Origin: Oceanicoccus sagamiensis
GTDB lineage: Bacteria > Pseudomonadota > Gammaproteobacteria > Pseudomonadales > Dasaniaceae
Assembly: GCF_002117105.1 (NCBI RefSeq)
Contig: NZ_CP019343.1
Coordinates: 4,154,001 to 4,218,000 of the forward strand
Direction of reading: 5' to 3'
DNA length: 64,000 nucleotides
Made by a program: the position numbers and the translations under genes. Below, one piece after another: positions 18,501 to 26,859 of the stretch; the stretch's first letter is position 1, and every line of letters begins with the position of its first letter. The notes under the pieces were generated by a model. The model had not been told where the DNA came from and ran no database searches. It was given only the letters and a program-made list of their open reading frames with translations.

Positions 18501-19373
18501 CCCTTGCAACAGCACTGGTTTGTTGGCAATAACGCCTCGATCACTGCCTGCATCAACGGTCAATGGCTCCAGTATAGGCTCAACAAAAATATTGACCGTA
18601 TCCGTGGAACTGCTGTCGTATTCATCGGTAACCGTCAGTAAGAACCCCAGCTCGGTATCACGGGAAATACTTGGGGCATTGAAATTTATTGAACCATTTA
18701 ATCCGTACATCCAATCCACTACCGGGCCCAGCACCTGCTCCCATAGCGTATGGGCAATAATACCTCCAGAGCCCGCTGGAGATAATGTAATAGCCTGCCC
18801 CTCTGTTACTGTCTGGTCTTGACCCGCATCCGCGACGACAGGGGGTATGGTGCTATAGTCTGGGTTAAAAGGCAGCGCATCCTCTTTGTCACTAACGCCA
18901 TCGCCATCCATGTCAAAATCCCACTTTGCATCCCCTCTCTGCATCAGGCTATTAAAGACGGGGTCTGTTTTTCTTCTATTCTCTGTGGAGTCCGCAAAGT
19001 CTTCCAACACGCCTGATCGAGTCATGCGCCCCTCATCCAAATGAGATTGCCAAAATGCAACACCACCAGGCTCACCACCTCGACCTAAAACATTTCTATA
19101 CAGCTGACGGATAAAGGCGAGGTTATCCAGATCGCCATATTTACTTGAAAATTCAAAAGAGCGGTTAAAATCTCCAGCTATGGACTCTATGGTTCGACCT
19201 TGCTGAAAGCTGTTCACCCAAAAATTCAAACCACCCAAGTCTGGCTGGCGATCAAAGGCTGCAGAATACAAGCGTGCAAGTGCTTTGGTATCTTCTTTAG
19301 TCGCGACTATCTCTGCCGAAGCCAGCGCAGAAAAAAATGATAAGGCGAAAAAGAAAGAGGGAAGTTTTAACAT
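15543..19373 (-). CDS. Large secreted protein: DUF4214, PKD-like repeats and LVIVD propeller
   Basis: A 1276-residue exported protein. A signal peptide (1-20) is followed by a DUF4214-like region (about 25-145; LYSAAFDRQPDLGGLNFW and LYRNVLGRGGEPGGVAFW are two similar units) and a calcium-binding type motif (DMDGDGVSDKED, about 154-165). Three PKD/REJ-like beta domains come next (about 180-270, 272-360, 363-450); the second and third are nearly duplicates (LSGPTVTIEQADSLSASF against LSGFAVTLEQANSLSASF). From about 700 to the end, LVIVD-type repeats (VIDISDVTNPVLVG, AVDISNPLSPSLVS, VINVADPAKPYLVG) should form a beta-propeller. Such architectures suggest cell-surface adhesion or matrix binding. 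The ribosome binding site is weak. It stands alone, with about 440 and 530 noncoding bases either side. Confidence 0.85.
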   Translation of the reverse strand: MLKLPSFFFALSFFSALASAEIVATKEDTKALARLYSAAFDRQPDLGGLNFWVNSFQQGRTIESIAGDFNRSFEFSSKYGDLDNLAFIRQLYRNVLGRGGEPGGVAFWQSHLDEGRMTRSGVLEDFADSTENRRKTDPVFNSLMQRGDAKWDFDMDGDGVSDKEDALPFNPDYSTIPPVVADAGQDQTVTEGQAITLSPAGSGGIIAHTLWEQVLGPVVDWMYGLNGSINFNAPSISRDTELGFLLTVTDEYDSSSTDTVNIFVEPILEPLTVDAGSDRGVIANKPVLLQGQASSPNAELAEVLWQQLSGPTVTIEQADSLSASFIAPSVIASDLVFQLSVTDEKGVGGVATLTLTQAFEELVVDAGIDREVIAEGQVSLLGQVISPNGELAQVQWRQLSGFAVTLEQANSLSASFTVPRLVESELVFELSVTDDKGVIGLDTVTLSQAFLKNTALTGRVSLEGAVTGSVVSVYDLENFSAGVLCQVSSSASEREATSGWLELPADCIEADKQYLLIARDGIDLLSDPSEWAWVDGRIRAIIDGAQLIAGEWNISMLTEACYQYVNYDVLSGQTYQHLKERMTECSRYLLKDDITGDSEINIEDLWAWSSFDNPEARFTKFLYYQADPQNLQLDDEWGYRNLTTGVSSERTSLFASLLLTTDINDSWGFVDAQTSAYDDQYAYMGSNSLRVLDLDNGNILSSTPVEFSAIAVSGSYAYVGNRDTDSADYGFNVIDISDVTNPVLVGAIALPNSPGGDREHPRSIQIVGDVAYVLSSRVESVYSIDISDPEDPLLLDSIITPLNTANTIVAGQNVLAVVAWDKVVLIDTSTPADIAVISTVFSSGSSNSIGAALIDGDILYLATDLGLNVVDISVPASPLTVSTFNETGRIYTLSINDNKLYGNLGHSLVEFDTSDHDAIDIAAQYYSSAANTAEFIVRNQRAFYERNEGLVVSDLNTLHKPQWSEQSIVSSNSPYLAVNDQWLVAVGHEGISTFDTATESLNSEEDNSCFHLRVIAIKGNRLFILCDDSDIHFSIRELVADDVSQQIGEITLSDSGSAYDFVIEDDIVVMVGAKSPAAVLTLLDISADTPDRLSIFEIEDDFFKSVAVQANTAYIVGSNQGKLYAVDISNPLSPSLVSSVDIKGATITLEGDYLYVAQDFGGRSNGPLLEVVNISDPAAMTVVGRLELAKSVYYGPKMYDASYGVETLLKEGDYIYAGTPGVLGTQVINVADPAKPYLVGGGSKGGGRPVAIHNNFIYYFDSNGIAKLPLISQEAP

Positions 19374-19907
19374 ATCCGATTACAACCATGCTATTAAGTC
19401 AATAAACGAACCATGGTGATAACACCACCAGATACGTTTTTTTCAAGCAGGTATAGTCCTTTAAAGTCATTAGCTTATTATTATTCAGTGAGCCGCAATT
19501 ATTCCTGCTACCGCCCAAGGAGTCAAACTCACTCGCTATAGCATGACAGTCTATAGGTCAGAGCTCGGGCTTTAGCTCAGATTAAGCGCAATTAACCCAG
19601 CTTCGAAGCCTGACTCGCCGGCTCACCAAAGGCCCTGTCACAGCAAGACTTTTGTATAAAATATCAACACTCTCTAAGGCGCTATCACGACTGGTAGACG
19701 GTCGTTTGGCAGGGTATTTATTGGCTAACTGGCCTATAAGCTATAACCGAGGTGAAACTTGGGGCTTTTTCGTCAAACCACCGCTGAAGATGATAGTTTT
19801 GTTGGCTGAATTACAGTAAACTGCCCCGCAAATTATTTGGAGTATATGCCGCCCTTGGGGCTGCTAAGGCACTATGCCCTATACATACTTTCAACATAAA
19901 AGGTTAA
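19374..19907. other. Intergenic stretch upstream of tRNA-Arg
   Basis: About 530 bases. A frame open from 19586 to 19819 (plus strand) has no ATG and no ribosome binding site, and I do not recognise its product. A possible tRNA promoter sits at the right end (TTGGGG at 19855-19860, TATACA at 19880-19885, 19-base spacer, so weak). Nothing else is supported. Confidence 0.4.
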
Positions 19908-19984
19908 GCGCCCGTAGCTCAGCTGGATAGAGCATCCGCCTTCTAAGCGGATGGTCACAGGTTCGAATCCTGTCGGGCGCGCCA
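19908..19984 (+). tRNA. tRNA-Arg(TCT)
   Basis: A 77-base cloverleaf. The acceptor GCGCCCG pairs with CGGGCGC, the D arm is TAGCTCAGCTGGATAGAGC, and the anticodon stem CCGC/GCGG encloses a loop with anticodon TCT (CTTCTAA). The T arm contains GTTCGAATC, and CCA is encoded. It reads AGA/AGG arginine codons. A strong terminator follows after four bases. Confidence 0.96.
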
Positions 19985-19987
19985 TAT

Positions 19988-20016
19988 AAAACCCCGGCCA
20001 TATGGCCGGGGTTTTT
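19988..20016 (+). terminator. Intrinsic terminator after tRNA-Arg
   Basis: A perfect 22-base palindrome at 19991-20012 (ACCCCGGCC outward from the centre ATAT) is flanked by AAA on the left and TTTTT on the right. It forms a GC-rich hairpin followed by a T-run on the plus strand. Confidence 0.9.
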
Positions 20017-20044
20017 CTATAACCCACCCCAAAAAAACCGACAA

Positions 20045-21019
20045 TCACCCAAGCCCCTTCCGAGCCTCCTTAGCCCGATACATCTGCCGATCCGCCTCAT
20101 CCAGCAATTCCGACAAACTTTTATCATTTTGATTGGTCACAAACCCCAAACTCACTTCAACCGCAACCAACTCCCCCTCTATATCAATAGCCAAGTCCTT
20201 CACCTGTCCAGTCACTCGTTCAACCAACGGGTCAATATCCACCAGATGGGTGAGTGCGCAGGCCATGACAAACTCATCGCCACCCAGACGGCAGGCGATA
20301 TCACTATCCCTCAGGGATTCCTTGCAGGCATTGGCCACCAATTGCAATGCCCTGTCACCGGCTTTGTGACCGTGGGTATCATTGATTGCCTTCATATTAT
20401 CAATATCGAGATAGAACAAACCCATAGTAAAGTCATAACGACGATTTAACTGCATTTGCCGGTCGACCAGTAACTCAAAACCCCTTCGGTTATACAAACC
20501 CGTTAGATCATCTGTATGGGATAATTGCCGCATCTCTTCGTGCTGGGTTATCAATAGCAGGTCAGCTTCCACCAGCTCTGCCAGGGTCGATAACAACTCG
20601 ATAACATGCTCTTGGTAATGGGTTGCCTTGCCATCAAACACACAAATAGAACCGAAGATTTTCCCGTCTGGCCAACGAATAGGCCAGCCCAGATAAGAGA
20701 GTAAACCCTCTTCGGTATACTCCGGGTTATCCTTCCATTCAGATGTCTTGGAGGCATCGGGCACATAGAGCATGTCACCCGAGTTGAGAATTTTACTGCA
20801 ATAGATATTCACATCGACGGGTGTCACGCTATCATCAGTATCAACTTCGCCATCGAAGCAGCCGGTGACGGAACGAAAACCGTGTTCGTTAGACTCTACG
20901 ATATAGGCCCCCGGGGCATCAAACACCCTTGTGATCAGACTGACCAGGTGCTGCCACTTCTCGACCGGCACGGTCAGTGACTCATTATCTATAATCCAGG
21001 GTGAATAGGTCTTTGCCAT
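20045..21019 (-). CDS. GAF-GGDEF diguanylate cyclase
   Basis: A soluble signalling enzyme of 324 residues that should make c-di-GMP from two GTP. The N-terminal GAF-like sensor domain (about 15-155; VPDASKTSEW, LGWPIRWPDGKIFGS, ICVFDG) is joined by a short helix to the GGDEF domain (about 165-320). The active-site motif is intact (RLGGDEF, GGDEF at 246-250), and so are DDLTGLYNRRG and the GHKAGD region. An RxxD inhibitory site is present five residues upstream (R237, D240), so product feedback inhibition is expected. There is no operon partner. Confidence 0.92.
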   Translation of the reverse strand: MAKTYSPWIIDNESLTVPVEKWQHLVSLITRVFDAPGAYIVESNEHGFRSVTGCFDGEVDTDDSVTPVDVNIYCSKILNSGDMLYVPDASKTSEWKDNPEYTEEGLLSYLGWPIRWPDGKIFGSICVFDGKATHYQEHVIELLSTLAELVEADLLLITQHEEMRQLSHTDDLTGLYNRRGFELLVDRQMQLNRRYDFTMGLFYLDIDNMKAINDTHGHKAGDRALQLVANACKESLRDSDIACRLGGDEFVMACALTHLVDIDPLVERVTGQVKDLAIDIEGELVAVEVSLGFVTNQNDKSLSELLDEADRQMYRAKEARKGLG

Positions 21020-21261
21020 AATGGTAAAATCTATTTTATTGCTTTAAATTACAGTTTAGCCCCAGATACGTTATTGGCAACCATGGTCATTGCCAACCAC
21101 AGACATTATAACCGCAGTACAAGGCAGACATTCCTATTAACGATAGCCCTCAAGTAACACACCAGAACAGCGAGATACCTGAACAGGTCGATGCCCTGCA
21201 CGGCCCTATTTTAGCCACCTTCTTTCGCTATCTGATTCCCTCACTGATTGGGCTGTTAGCG

Positions 21262-22515
21262 ATGACCTCTGCAACGCTGGTCGATGGCTTATTTATTGGT
21301 AACTTCGTCGGCGTCAGGGCTCTGGCCGCAGTTAATCTGCTGATCCCGATTATGTCGATACTCTTCGGCGTTGGTATTATGTTAGCCACTGGCGGCTCTG
21401 TCAGGGGCGGTAAGTATTTAGGTGAACGAGATACCGCCGCAGCTTCTGCCATATTCAGTAAAAGCCTGATCGCAGCGACGGTCTACGGCGCCGTGATGCT
21501 ATCTCTGGGCTTGATATTTGAAACCACACTCTTCGAAGCACTGGGTGCCTCCCCGGATCTATTTCCCTTGATGAGCGAGTATTACCGTATAGTGCTGCCG
21601 TTTATGATCGCGCAGATGCTATCGGTGGTGTTGTACTTCTTTATCAAACTGGATGGCCACCCACTGCTCACGGCAATGGCACTCGTCGCGGGCTCACTAT
21701 TAAATATTGCACTGGATTACTGGTTTATTGTGGTCAATAACTGGGGACTCTATGGTGCTGGACTGGCTACCGGCTTGTCGCAATTTGCTTCACTGGCTAT
21801 TTATGGCGGTTACTTTTTCAGCAAAAAAAGAACACTGCATTTTAGTCTCAGGCAATCACGCTGGCTGGAGGTTTTTCAGGCGGCATACAATGGGCTGTCC
21901 GAATTTATTAATAATATTTCCGCAGGTATATTGGCGGCTATTTTTAACTGGATGCTTATTCAACGGGCCGGTGTTGACGGTGTGGCTGCTATTACCGTGG
22001 TTAATTATTTATTAATGATCGGTTATATGGCTTTTTTTGCTATCGGCGATAGTTGCCAGGTCATGACCAGTCAAAACTATGGTGCAAAAAATGCGCGGCG
22101 GATGAATAAGTTTCTGCGCCTGGCCGGTTGGTTGGCGCTGTCCCTTAGCCTGATTTTTATCACCGTCTTGCTGAGCCAGAATGAAGCGTTAATTTTATTA
22201 TTTGTTGACGACAACGACTCTGAAAAAACCATTGCTCTGGCACAGGTTTTTGTGACTTATCTGTGGCCGACATTTATCTTTGTTGGTATAAATATTATTC
22301 TTTCCAGTTACCTGACAGCTATTCACCTGGCCTTTCAGTCCGGTGTGGTCGCCCTGCTACGCAGCTTAGTTTTACCCGTTGTATTGCTACTGGCATTTTA
22401 CCCGTTATTTGACGACTTCCGTTTTATCCTGGCCTTGCCCACCGCCGAAGCACTAACATTTTTCCTGGCGGCTGCTTATTTTATTCGCTACCGCCCTAAA
22501 CGGATGGTCGGCTAA
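21262..22515 (+). CDS. MATE family multidrug/Na+ efflux transporter (start uncertain)
   Basis: An inner-membrane exporter with about twelve hydrophobic segments. MATE features include SATLVDGLFIGNFVG in helix 1, an early ATGGSV stretch, and an internal repeat of the first half in the second (VNYLLMIGYMAFFAIGDSCQVM). The first ATG is at 21262, but the same frame is open back to 21112 and encodes a family-like lead-in (LATFFRYLIPSLIGLLAMT). The true N-terminus is therefore probably upstream, yet no ATG, GTG or TTG exists there. ATT codons at 21130 or 21136 after AAGG, or a sequence error, are the options. The substrate is unknown. Confidence 0.82.
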   Translation: MTSATLVDGLFIGNFVGVRALAAVNLLIPIMSILFGVGIMLATGGSVRGGKYLGERDTAAASAIFSKSLIAATVYGAVMLSLGLIFETTLFEALGASPDLFPLMSEYYRIVLPFMIAQMLSVVLYFFIKLDGHPLLTAMALVAGSLLNIALDYWFIVVNNWGLYGAGLATGLSQFASLAIYGGYFFSKKRTLHFSLRQSRWLEVFQAAYNGLSEFINNISAGILAAIFNWMLIQRAGVDGVAAITVVNYLLMIGYMAFFAIGDSCQVMTSQNYGAKNARRMNKFLRLAGWLALSLSLIFITVLLSQNEALILLFVDDNDSEKTIALAQVFVTYLWPTFIFVGINIILSSYLTAIHLAFQSGVVALLRSLVLPVVLLLAFYPLFDDFRFILALPTAEALTFFLAAAYFIRYRPKRMVG

Positions 22516-22555
22516 GACTAAAGGCTCATACCCTTCCGCCCTTGATAGCCTATAG

Positions 22556-22574
22556 TTAGTGTTATAACCACTAA
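22556..22574. promoter_or_regulatory. Inverted repeat upstream of the Rieske oxygenase
   Basis: TTAGTG (22556-22561) and CACTAA (22569-22574) form a 6-bp inverted repeat around TTATAAC, immediately before the ribosome binding region of the Rieske gene. It could be an operator overlapping the promoter or leader. There is no dedicated regulator gene beside it. Confidence 0.3.
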
Positions 22575-22585
22575 GAGTGAAGAGC

Positions 22586-23938
22586 ATGGTTCAGACAACC
22601 CATACCGCACCGTTTGTCATGGCCGACAACAGCACTGTCGATCATACAGCCCCGGTCACCGCTGATATGAATAAAAGCCGCTATCTCAGCACACAATGGC
22701 AACAACGGGAATCGGAGCAACTCTGGCCAAAAAGCTGGTTATTTGCCGGACTTGAATCAGACCTGAAAGACAGCGGTGACTATATACACTTTGAAATCGG
22801 CGTCGAATCCATTTTGATTGTTCGCGACAGTGATCATAGCTTGGGCGCTTTCTATAATAGCTGCCAACATCGCGGCAACCGTATCGTTACCGATAGCCAT
22901 GGCAAAGGCATGCGTCATATTCGCTGCCCCTACCATGGCTGGACCTATGGTTTTGATGGGGCACTGAAAGGTGTACCTTCACGCAAACGTTTTAGTACGG
23001 AACCCTGTGCTGAAACACACTCGCTAAAATCTGTGCAGGTAGCAGCGTTTGAAGGTTTAATTTGGGTCAATATGGATAAGGACGCCATGCCGCTGGAAGA
23101 GTATCTTGGCACTCTTAAAGATAAAATCGCGCCCTATAATCTACAGCGGATGCAGTTAATCAGCCAACAGACTGTCGCACTGGATTGCAACTGGAAAACA
23201 GTAAGGGATAATTTTTTAGAACAATACCATGTCGATTTTATCCACCCACAACACGCCGATACCGTTGACTGTGAAAACTCTATCAATACGCTGTTCCCCT
23301 TCGGCCATTCCATGACCCGTGTTAAAGGCTTTGTCACTGATGAAAAGTATACCGTGCCGGAGAAAGCGCCCCATTATTTAGCGCCACTGCTATCCGGTCT
23401 GGATTTGGATATAGATAGTTTTGACGGCCGTGTGCCAGACATTCGTCAAGCGGTGCAACAGCAAAAACGCAAGATTGCCAAACATTTGGGCTTTGATTAT
23501 GGCCCCCTTTCAGATGAAGAGCTGACGGATGTTATTCAGCTGGATATCTTTCCTAATTTATTTTTGACCATTCAAGCGGAAGAAGTGTCTATCTATACAC
23601 CGCGACCACATCCTTCCAATCCGGACCAATGTTATTTTGATAAGTGGACCTTACAGATACCAGAAGAAATGGCCTGTGACCCCGCAAAGGGGTGGATGTT
23701 ATCGCCGTTATTAAATACCTCTAAAGAGACACCTCGACCCAAGCATGATTATTTTGATCAGGATGCGGTAATAGCACAGCAAAAAACGCTATCACTCACC
23801 TTCGATCAGGATATTTTTTATCTAAGGGATATGCAGGCAGGAATGCATTCTCGAGGGTTTGATAAGGTGACATTGAATGTCGATGAAGTGCGTATTCAAC
23901 ACTTTCATAACTGGCTGGACAGCCAACTCAGTCAATAG
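22586..23938 (+). CDS. Rieske non-haem iron aromatic-ring-hydroxylating oxygenase, alpha subunit
   Basis: A cytosolic oxygenase component of about 450 residues. The Rieske [2Fe-2S] ligands are in CQHRGN (C93, H95) and CPYHGW (C114, H117). The catalytic domain carries the mononuclear iron motif in DNFLEQYHVDFIHP (two histidines five apart) and a late acidic ligand region (FDQDIFYLRDMQ). Substrates in this family range from benzoates to sterols and quaternary amines, and sequence alone does not decide. It needs a reductase partner, which is not adjacent. The ATG at 22586 is taken; a GTG nine bases earlier is possible. It converges with the lipid-transport operon with no gap. Confidence 0.88.
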   Translation: MVQTTHTAPFVMADNSTVDHTAPVTADMNKSRYLSTQWQQRESEQLWPKSWLFAGLESDLKDSGDYIHFEIGVESILIVRDSDHSLGAFYNSCQHRGNRIVTDSHGKGMRHIRCPYHGWTYGFDGALKGVPSRKRFSTEPCAETHSLKSVQVAAFEGLIWVNMDKDAMPLEEYLGTLKDKIAPYNLQRMQLISQQTVALDCNWKTVRDNFLEQYHVDFIHPQHADTVDCENSINTLFPFGHSMTRVKGFVTDEKYTVPEKAPHYLAPLLSGLDLDIDSFDGRVPDIRQAVQQQKRKIAKHLGFDYGPLSDEELTDVIQLDIFPNLFLTIQAEEVSIYTPRPHPSNPDQCYFDKWTLQIPEEMACDPAKGWMLSPLLNTSKETPRPKHDYFDQDAVIAQQKTLSLTFDQDIFYLRDMQAGMHSRGFDKVTLNVDEVRIQHFHNWLDSQLSQ

Positions 23939-24538
23939 TCAGCCCTGCTCTGCACCTTTAAGGGGCAAGGTGCGCAACAGGCTTCTTATAATAGACTCCA
24001 GCCGTTGCTGGCGCTTATCCATCGCCAGGTCTTCAGCAATAAAAGCCTGAATACCTGCCCGCCATAAAATCACCGGGCTACCCGGCCGACTTAAGCCCAC
24101 CATCAAGGTCCCCGTTTCCAAATTCTCAGAAATATATTCCAGTGATGGGTAAAGCCTGGCGAGTTCTTCAAAATCCCTACCTTTGTCACTGTCTCCCAAT
24201 ACGATCGCCGCTATCAGCACATAGTCACTGGGGGTATTCACGGGGTCAATCCGGTAACCCAATTGCTGGAATTGCTGATTGAGGGTTGCCTGCAAATTTA
24301 TCCGGTTAACCGGGTTAGCCGCACTGGCAAACTGATCACTGCGCAGCCACAGAATATCCCGCCGCCAGGCTATACTTGCTCCCGGCTCTAAACTAAAACC
24401 GGGGCTGCTAACCGCCACCGCTGAAACACGAGACAATTCATCAGGTGCTTCGTAAACCGGCTGTTCGACACAGGCTGATAATAAGACCGTCAAGCTAATC
24501 ACAAGCCATCGATAACCGTGTTTTAAAAGGCTAAGCAT
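23939..24538 (-). CDS. Lipoprotein of the MCE operon (DUF4136-like), PqiC position
   Basis: A 199-residue outer- or inner-membrane lipoprotein with lipobox LLSAC (about 18-22). The body (INLQATLNQQFQQLGYRI then DYVLIAAIVLGD) resembles DUF4136 lipoproteins rather than the DUF330 fold of E. coli PqiC. It lies four bases downstream of the MCE gene and has AGGAG before its ATG, so it should be the auxiliary lipoprotein of this PqiAB-type system, but that role is inferred from position. Confidence 0.65.
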   Translation of the reverse strand: MLSLLKHGYRWLVISLTVLLSACVEQPVYEAPDELSRVSAVAVSSPGFSLEPGASIAWRRDILWLRSDQFASAANPVNRINLQATLNQQFQQLGYRIDPVNTPSDYVLIAAIVLGDSDKGRDFEELARLYPSLEYISENLETGTLMVGLSRPGSPVILWRAGIQAFIAEDLAMDKRQQRLESIIRSLLRTLPLKGAEQG

Positions 24539-24542
24539 CTGC

Positions 24543-26840
24543 TTACTCCTGCAACTCTATCTCGGGTGCCCACTGCAACCATTTATCATCTCTATCGGCA
24601 TAGAGTAAAAATTCATCCCTCTCCTGAGCAGCCGCACCCATATCAGCGTTATTGGGTGTCGCAAAGGAAATACCGCCCGCTAATACAGACTCCAGGGACT
24701 CCGTTTTAATTCTGGCACCACCAAATAACTTAAAGCCTATATCCAAACCACTGGCATTCCAGAACATAGTATTGGACCGAATTAAGGGAGCAAATTTTTT
24801 CTCTATATTGACATAAATACGCACATGATCCGCCGTATCCGCTAAACGAAAGCCGGTCACCGCTCCCACACGAACACCACGGTAGGACACCGCCATCCCC
24901 TCTTTGGCTGACCCCAACGTGGGTGACTTAATAATAATATTCAGGCCGGTATTTTCCTTTTTCGCCAACGGCGGTGATAAGCTGGCATTGAAGGTATATT
25001 GGGGCTCCGACTTGGCGCCCAAGCGGAAAGTAATATATTCACCCGTTAGCAAGGTGCCGAGGTTGGCTGTTTTGGCCAAACCAATTTCCGGCTTTACGGT
25101 CCAAAACTCAGTACTGGCCGTCGCTACCTGCACCGCTCTTTCATCCAGCACCGCTTTCACAACAACCCCGTCTAAGGCTTTATTTAATTGCACAGAGCGA
25201 ACTCTACCTACCTCGATACCTTCATATTTAATTAAGGTGTCACGCTTTAAACCCTCGCCGTGATCAAAATTTAATGTGATCGGAATACCGACCACATGGG
25301 CACTGGCGTAATCATCATAAACTCTGAAAATCTGGTCATCAGCAATCGCAGCCGCTTCTGGCTTAGGGGTATAAAAGGCCAGCCCTCCCGCCAAAATACT
25401 ATTGAGTGATGCCGTGCGTATTTTAAGTCCTTCCAAGCCACCAGAGATTTCAACACCACTGGCATCCCAAAACCGCGTACTGCTATTGACCAAATGTTGG
25501 TATTGCGGCTCGATATGTAAATCGATCAACAGGGATTGACCGCCCTCGTTAAAACGATAATCAATCACCGCCCCCACCGGCACATTGCGGTAGAGAATTT
25601 CTGAGCCTCGCACAATAGATTTCAAACTATCCACCCGGGCTTGAATATGTAACCCTGGAGCGTTTCTTTTCAGAATCGGCTTACTGCGCAGAGCTGTAAA
25701 ATTACGGGTATCATCCGGTCCGTTACCATCCACTTCGAGATTGATAGACACACCGGCCAGTAATTGCTTAACCGCACTAAAATTCTTTAGATTTAACTCG
25801 CGATTATCTTGCCAAAAGCGAGCATGTTTATTCAGGTATTCTGAGATTCGGGGAGTCATATGAATTTCAACATTCATTTGCTGCAAATCGTCCGTGACGT
25901 CGACCGCTTCCACCTGACCAATCACAATACCCCGATAGACCACCTTGGTAATATCTTTTTTGATGGTATCTGAAATGGGAAATAGCACATTAACAATCAC
26001 GCCAGCCTCAGCTGCCATATAGTCGTCATACAGCGGAAATCGATCACCATTGATGGCACGTTGTTCCGTACTGGTTTTATCCAGTGAAGTTAAAACAATG
26101 CCTCCTTTAATAATGGCCGCCAGAGATTCGGTACGAATATTAAACCCGGTTAATCCGCCCTGCACATTGACCCCGCTGGCATTATAAAAACGGCTGCTTT
26201 TACGGACCAGATGGGCATATTCAGGCTCAATAAAGGCGCTCATACTAACCCCCATGCCATCTTCATCCAGTGTGTAACTTTCAACATCACCGATGGTCAT
26301 TTTTTTATAGAGGATGGGAGAACCTTCGACCACAGAACCTAAATCGCGGGATTTAAGCGTAAGGTGCAAGCCGGGCTCACTCATCGATTTTGGCGGGGTT
26401 TTAGGCAGTGCATTAAAGGTCCGTGTCGGCGTGCCATCACCAATACGCAGCGTAATATAATTACCAGATAACACCGTGCTTAAACCAGTAATGCCAGACA
26501 GCGAAACCTCCGGCCTTACCACCCAAAATTCCGTATTCGATAATAGTGCCGGCTCTGTGCGCTGGTCCATTTCAATCACCGCGGCAATACCGACCAACTC
26601 CGGGCGCACTTTGACAGAAACAACCTTGCCAACCACCATACCTTCATAGCGCACCTGGGTTTTACCCACCTCAATACCATCACCGGATTCAAAGTAAACG
26701 GTAACGTTTATCGGTGCCTCAATAATGGCTTTATAAATTAACCAGCCACCTATCACGGCGGCAATAATCGGCAGTATCCAAATGGCCGAGATACTCGCCT
26801 TGGGTTGTTCTTCTACTGTCGCCAGGTTGTCGGCATTCAT
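24543..26840 (-). CDS. PqiB/LetB-type MCE protein with six MCE domains
   Basis: A 765-residue inner-membrane-anchored periplasmic protein. One N-terminal TM helix (about 19-41, AIWILPIIAAVIGGWLIY) is followed by six MCE-like units, counted from the conserved turns (VRYEGMVVGKV, LYKKMTIGDV, VYRGIVIGQV, LYRNVPVGAV, IKYEGIEVGRV, SYRGVRVGAV). MCE proteins form hexameric stacked rings that carry lipids across the periplasm. E. coli PqiB has three domains and LetB (YebT) seven, so six is intermediate. The upstream PqiA-like genes and downstream lipoprotein complete the system. AGGACA precedes the ATG. Confidence 0.88.
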   Translation of the reverse strand: MNADNLATVEEQPKASISAIWILPIIAAVIGGWLIYKAIIEAPINVTVYFESGDGIEVGKTQVRYEGMVVGKVVSVKVRPELVGIAAVIEMDQRTEPALLSNTEFWVVRPEVSLSGITGLSTVLSGNYITLRIGDGTPTRTFNALPKTPPKSMSEPGLHLTLKSRDLGSVVEGSPILYKKMTIGDVESYTLDEDGMGVSMSAFIEPEYAHLVRKSSRFYNASGVNVQGGLTGFNIRTESLAAIIKGGIVLTSLDKTSTEQRAINGDRFPLYDDYMAAEAGVIVNVLFPISDTIKKDITKVVYRGIVIGQVEAVDVTDDLQQMNVEIHMTPRISEYLNKHARFWQDNRELNLKNFSAVKQLLAGVSINLEVDGNGPDDTRNFTALRSKPILKRNAPGLHIQARVDSLKSIVRGSEILYRNVPVGAVIDYRFNEGGQSLLIDLHIEPQYQHLVNSSTRFWDASGVEISGGLEGLKIRTASLNSILAGGLAFYTPKPEAAAIADDQIFRVYDDYASAHVVGIPITLNFDHGEGLKRDTLIKYEGIEVGRVRSVQLNKALDGVVVKAVLDERAVQVATASTEFWTVKPEIGLAKTANLGTLLTGEYITFRLGAKSEPQYTFNASLSPPLAKKENTGLNIIIKSPTLGSAKEGMAVSYRGVRVGAVTGFRLADTADHVRIYVNIEKKFAPLIRSNTMFWNASGLDIGFKLFGGARIKTESLESVLAGGISFATPNNADMGAAAQERDEFLLYADRDDKWLQWAPEIELQE

Positions 26841-26859
26841 AACATTGTCCTGTTAGGCG

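Noticed and set aside
19586-19819. ATG-less open frame upstream of tRNA-Arg
   Set aside because: It has only a TTG and no ribosome binding site, and I could not recognise the translated sequence, so a gene cannot be supported.
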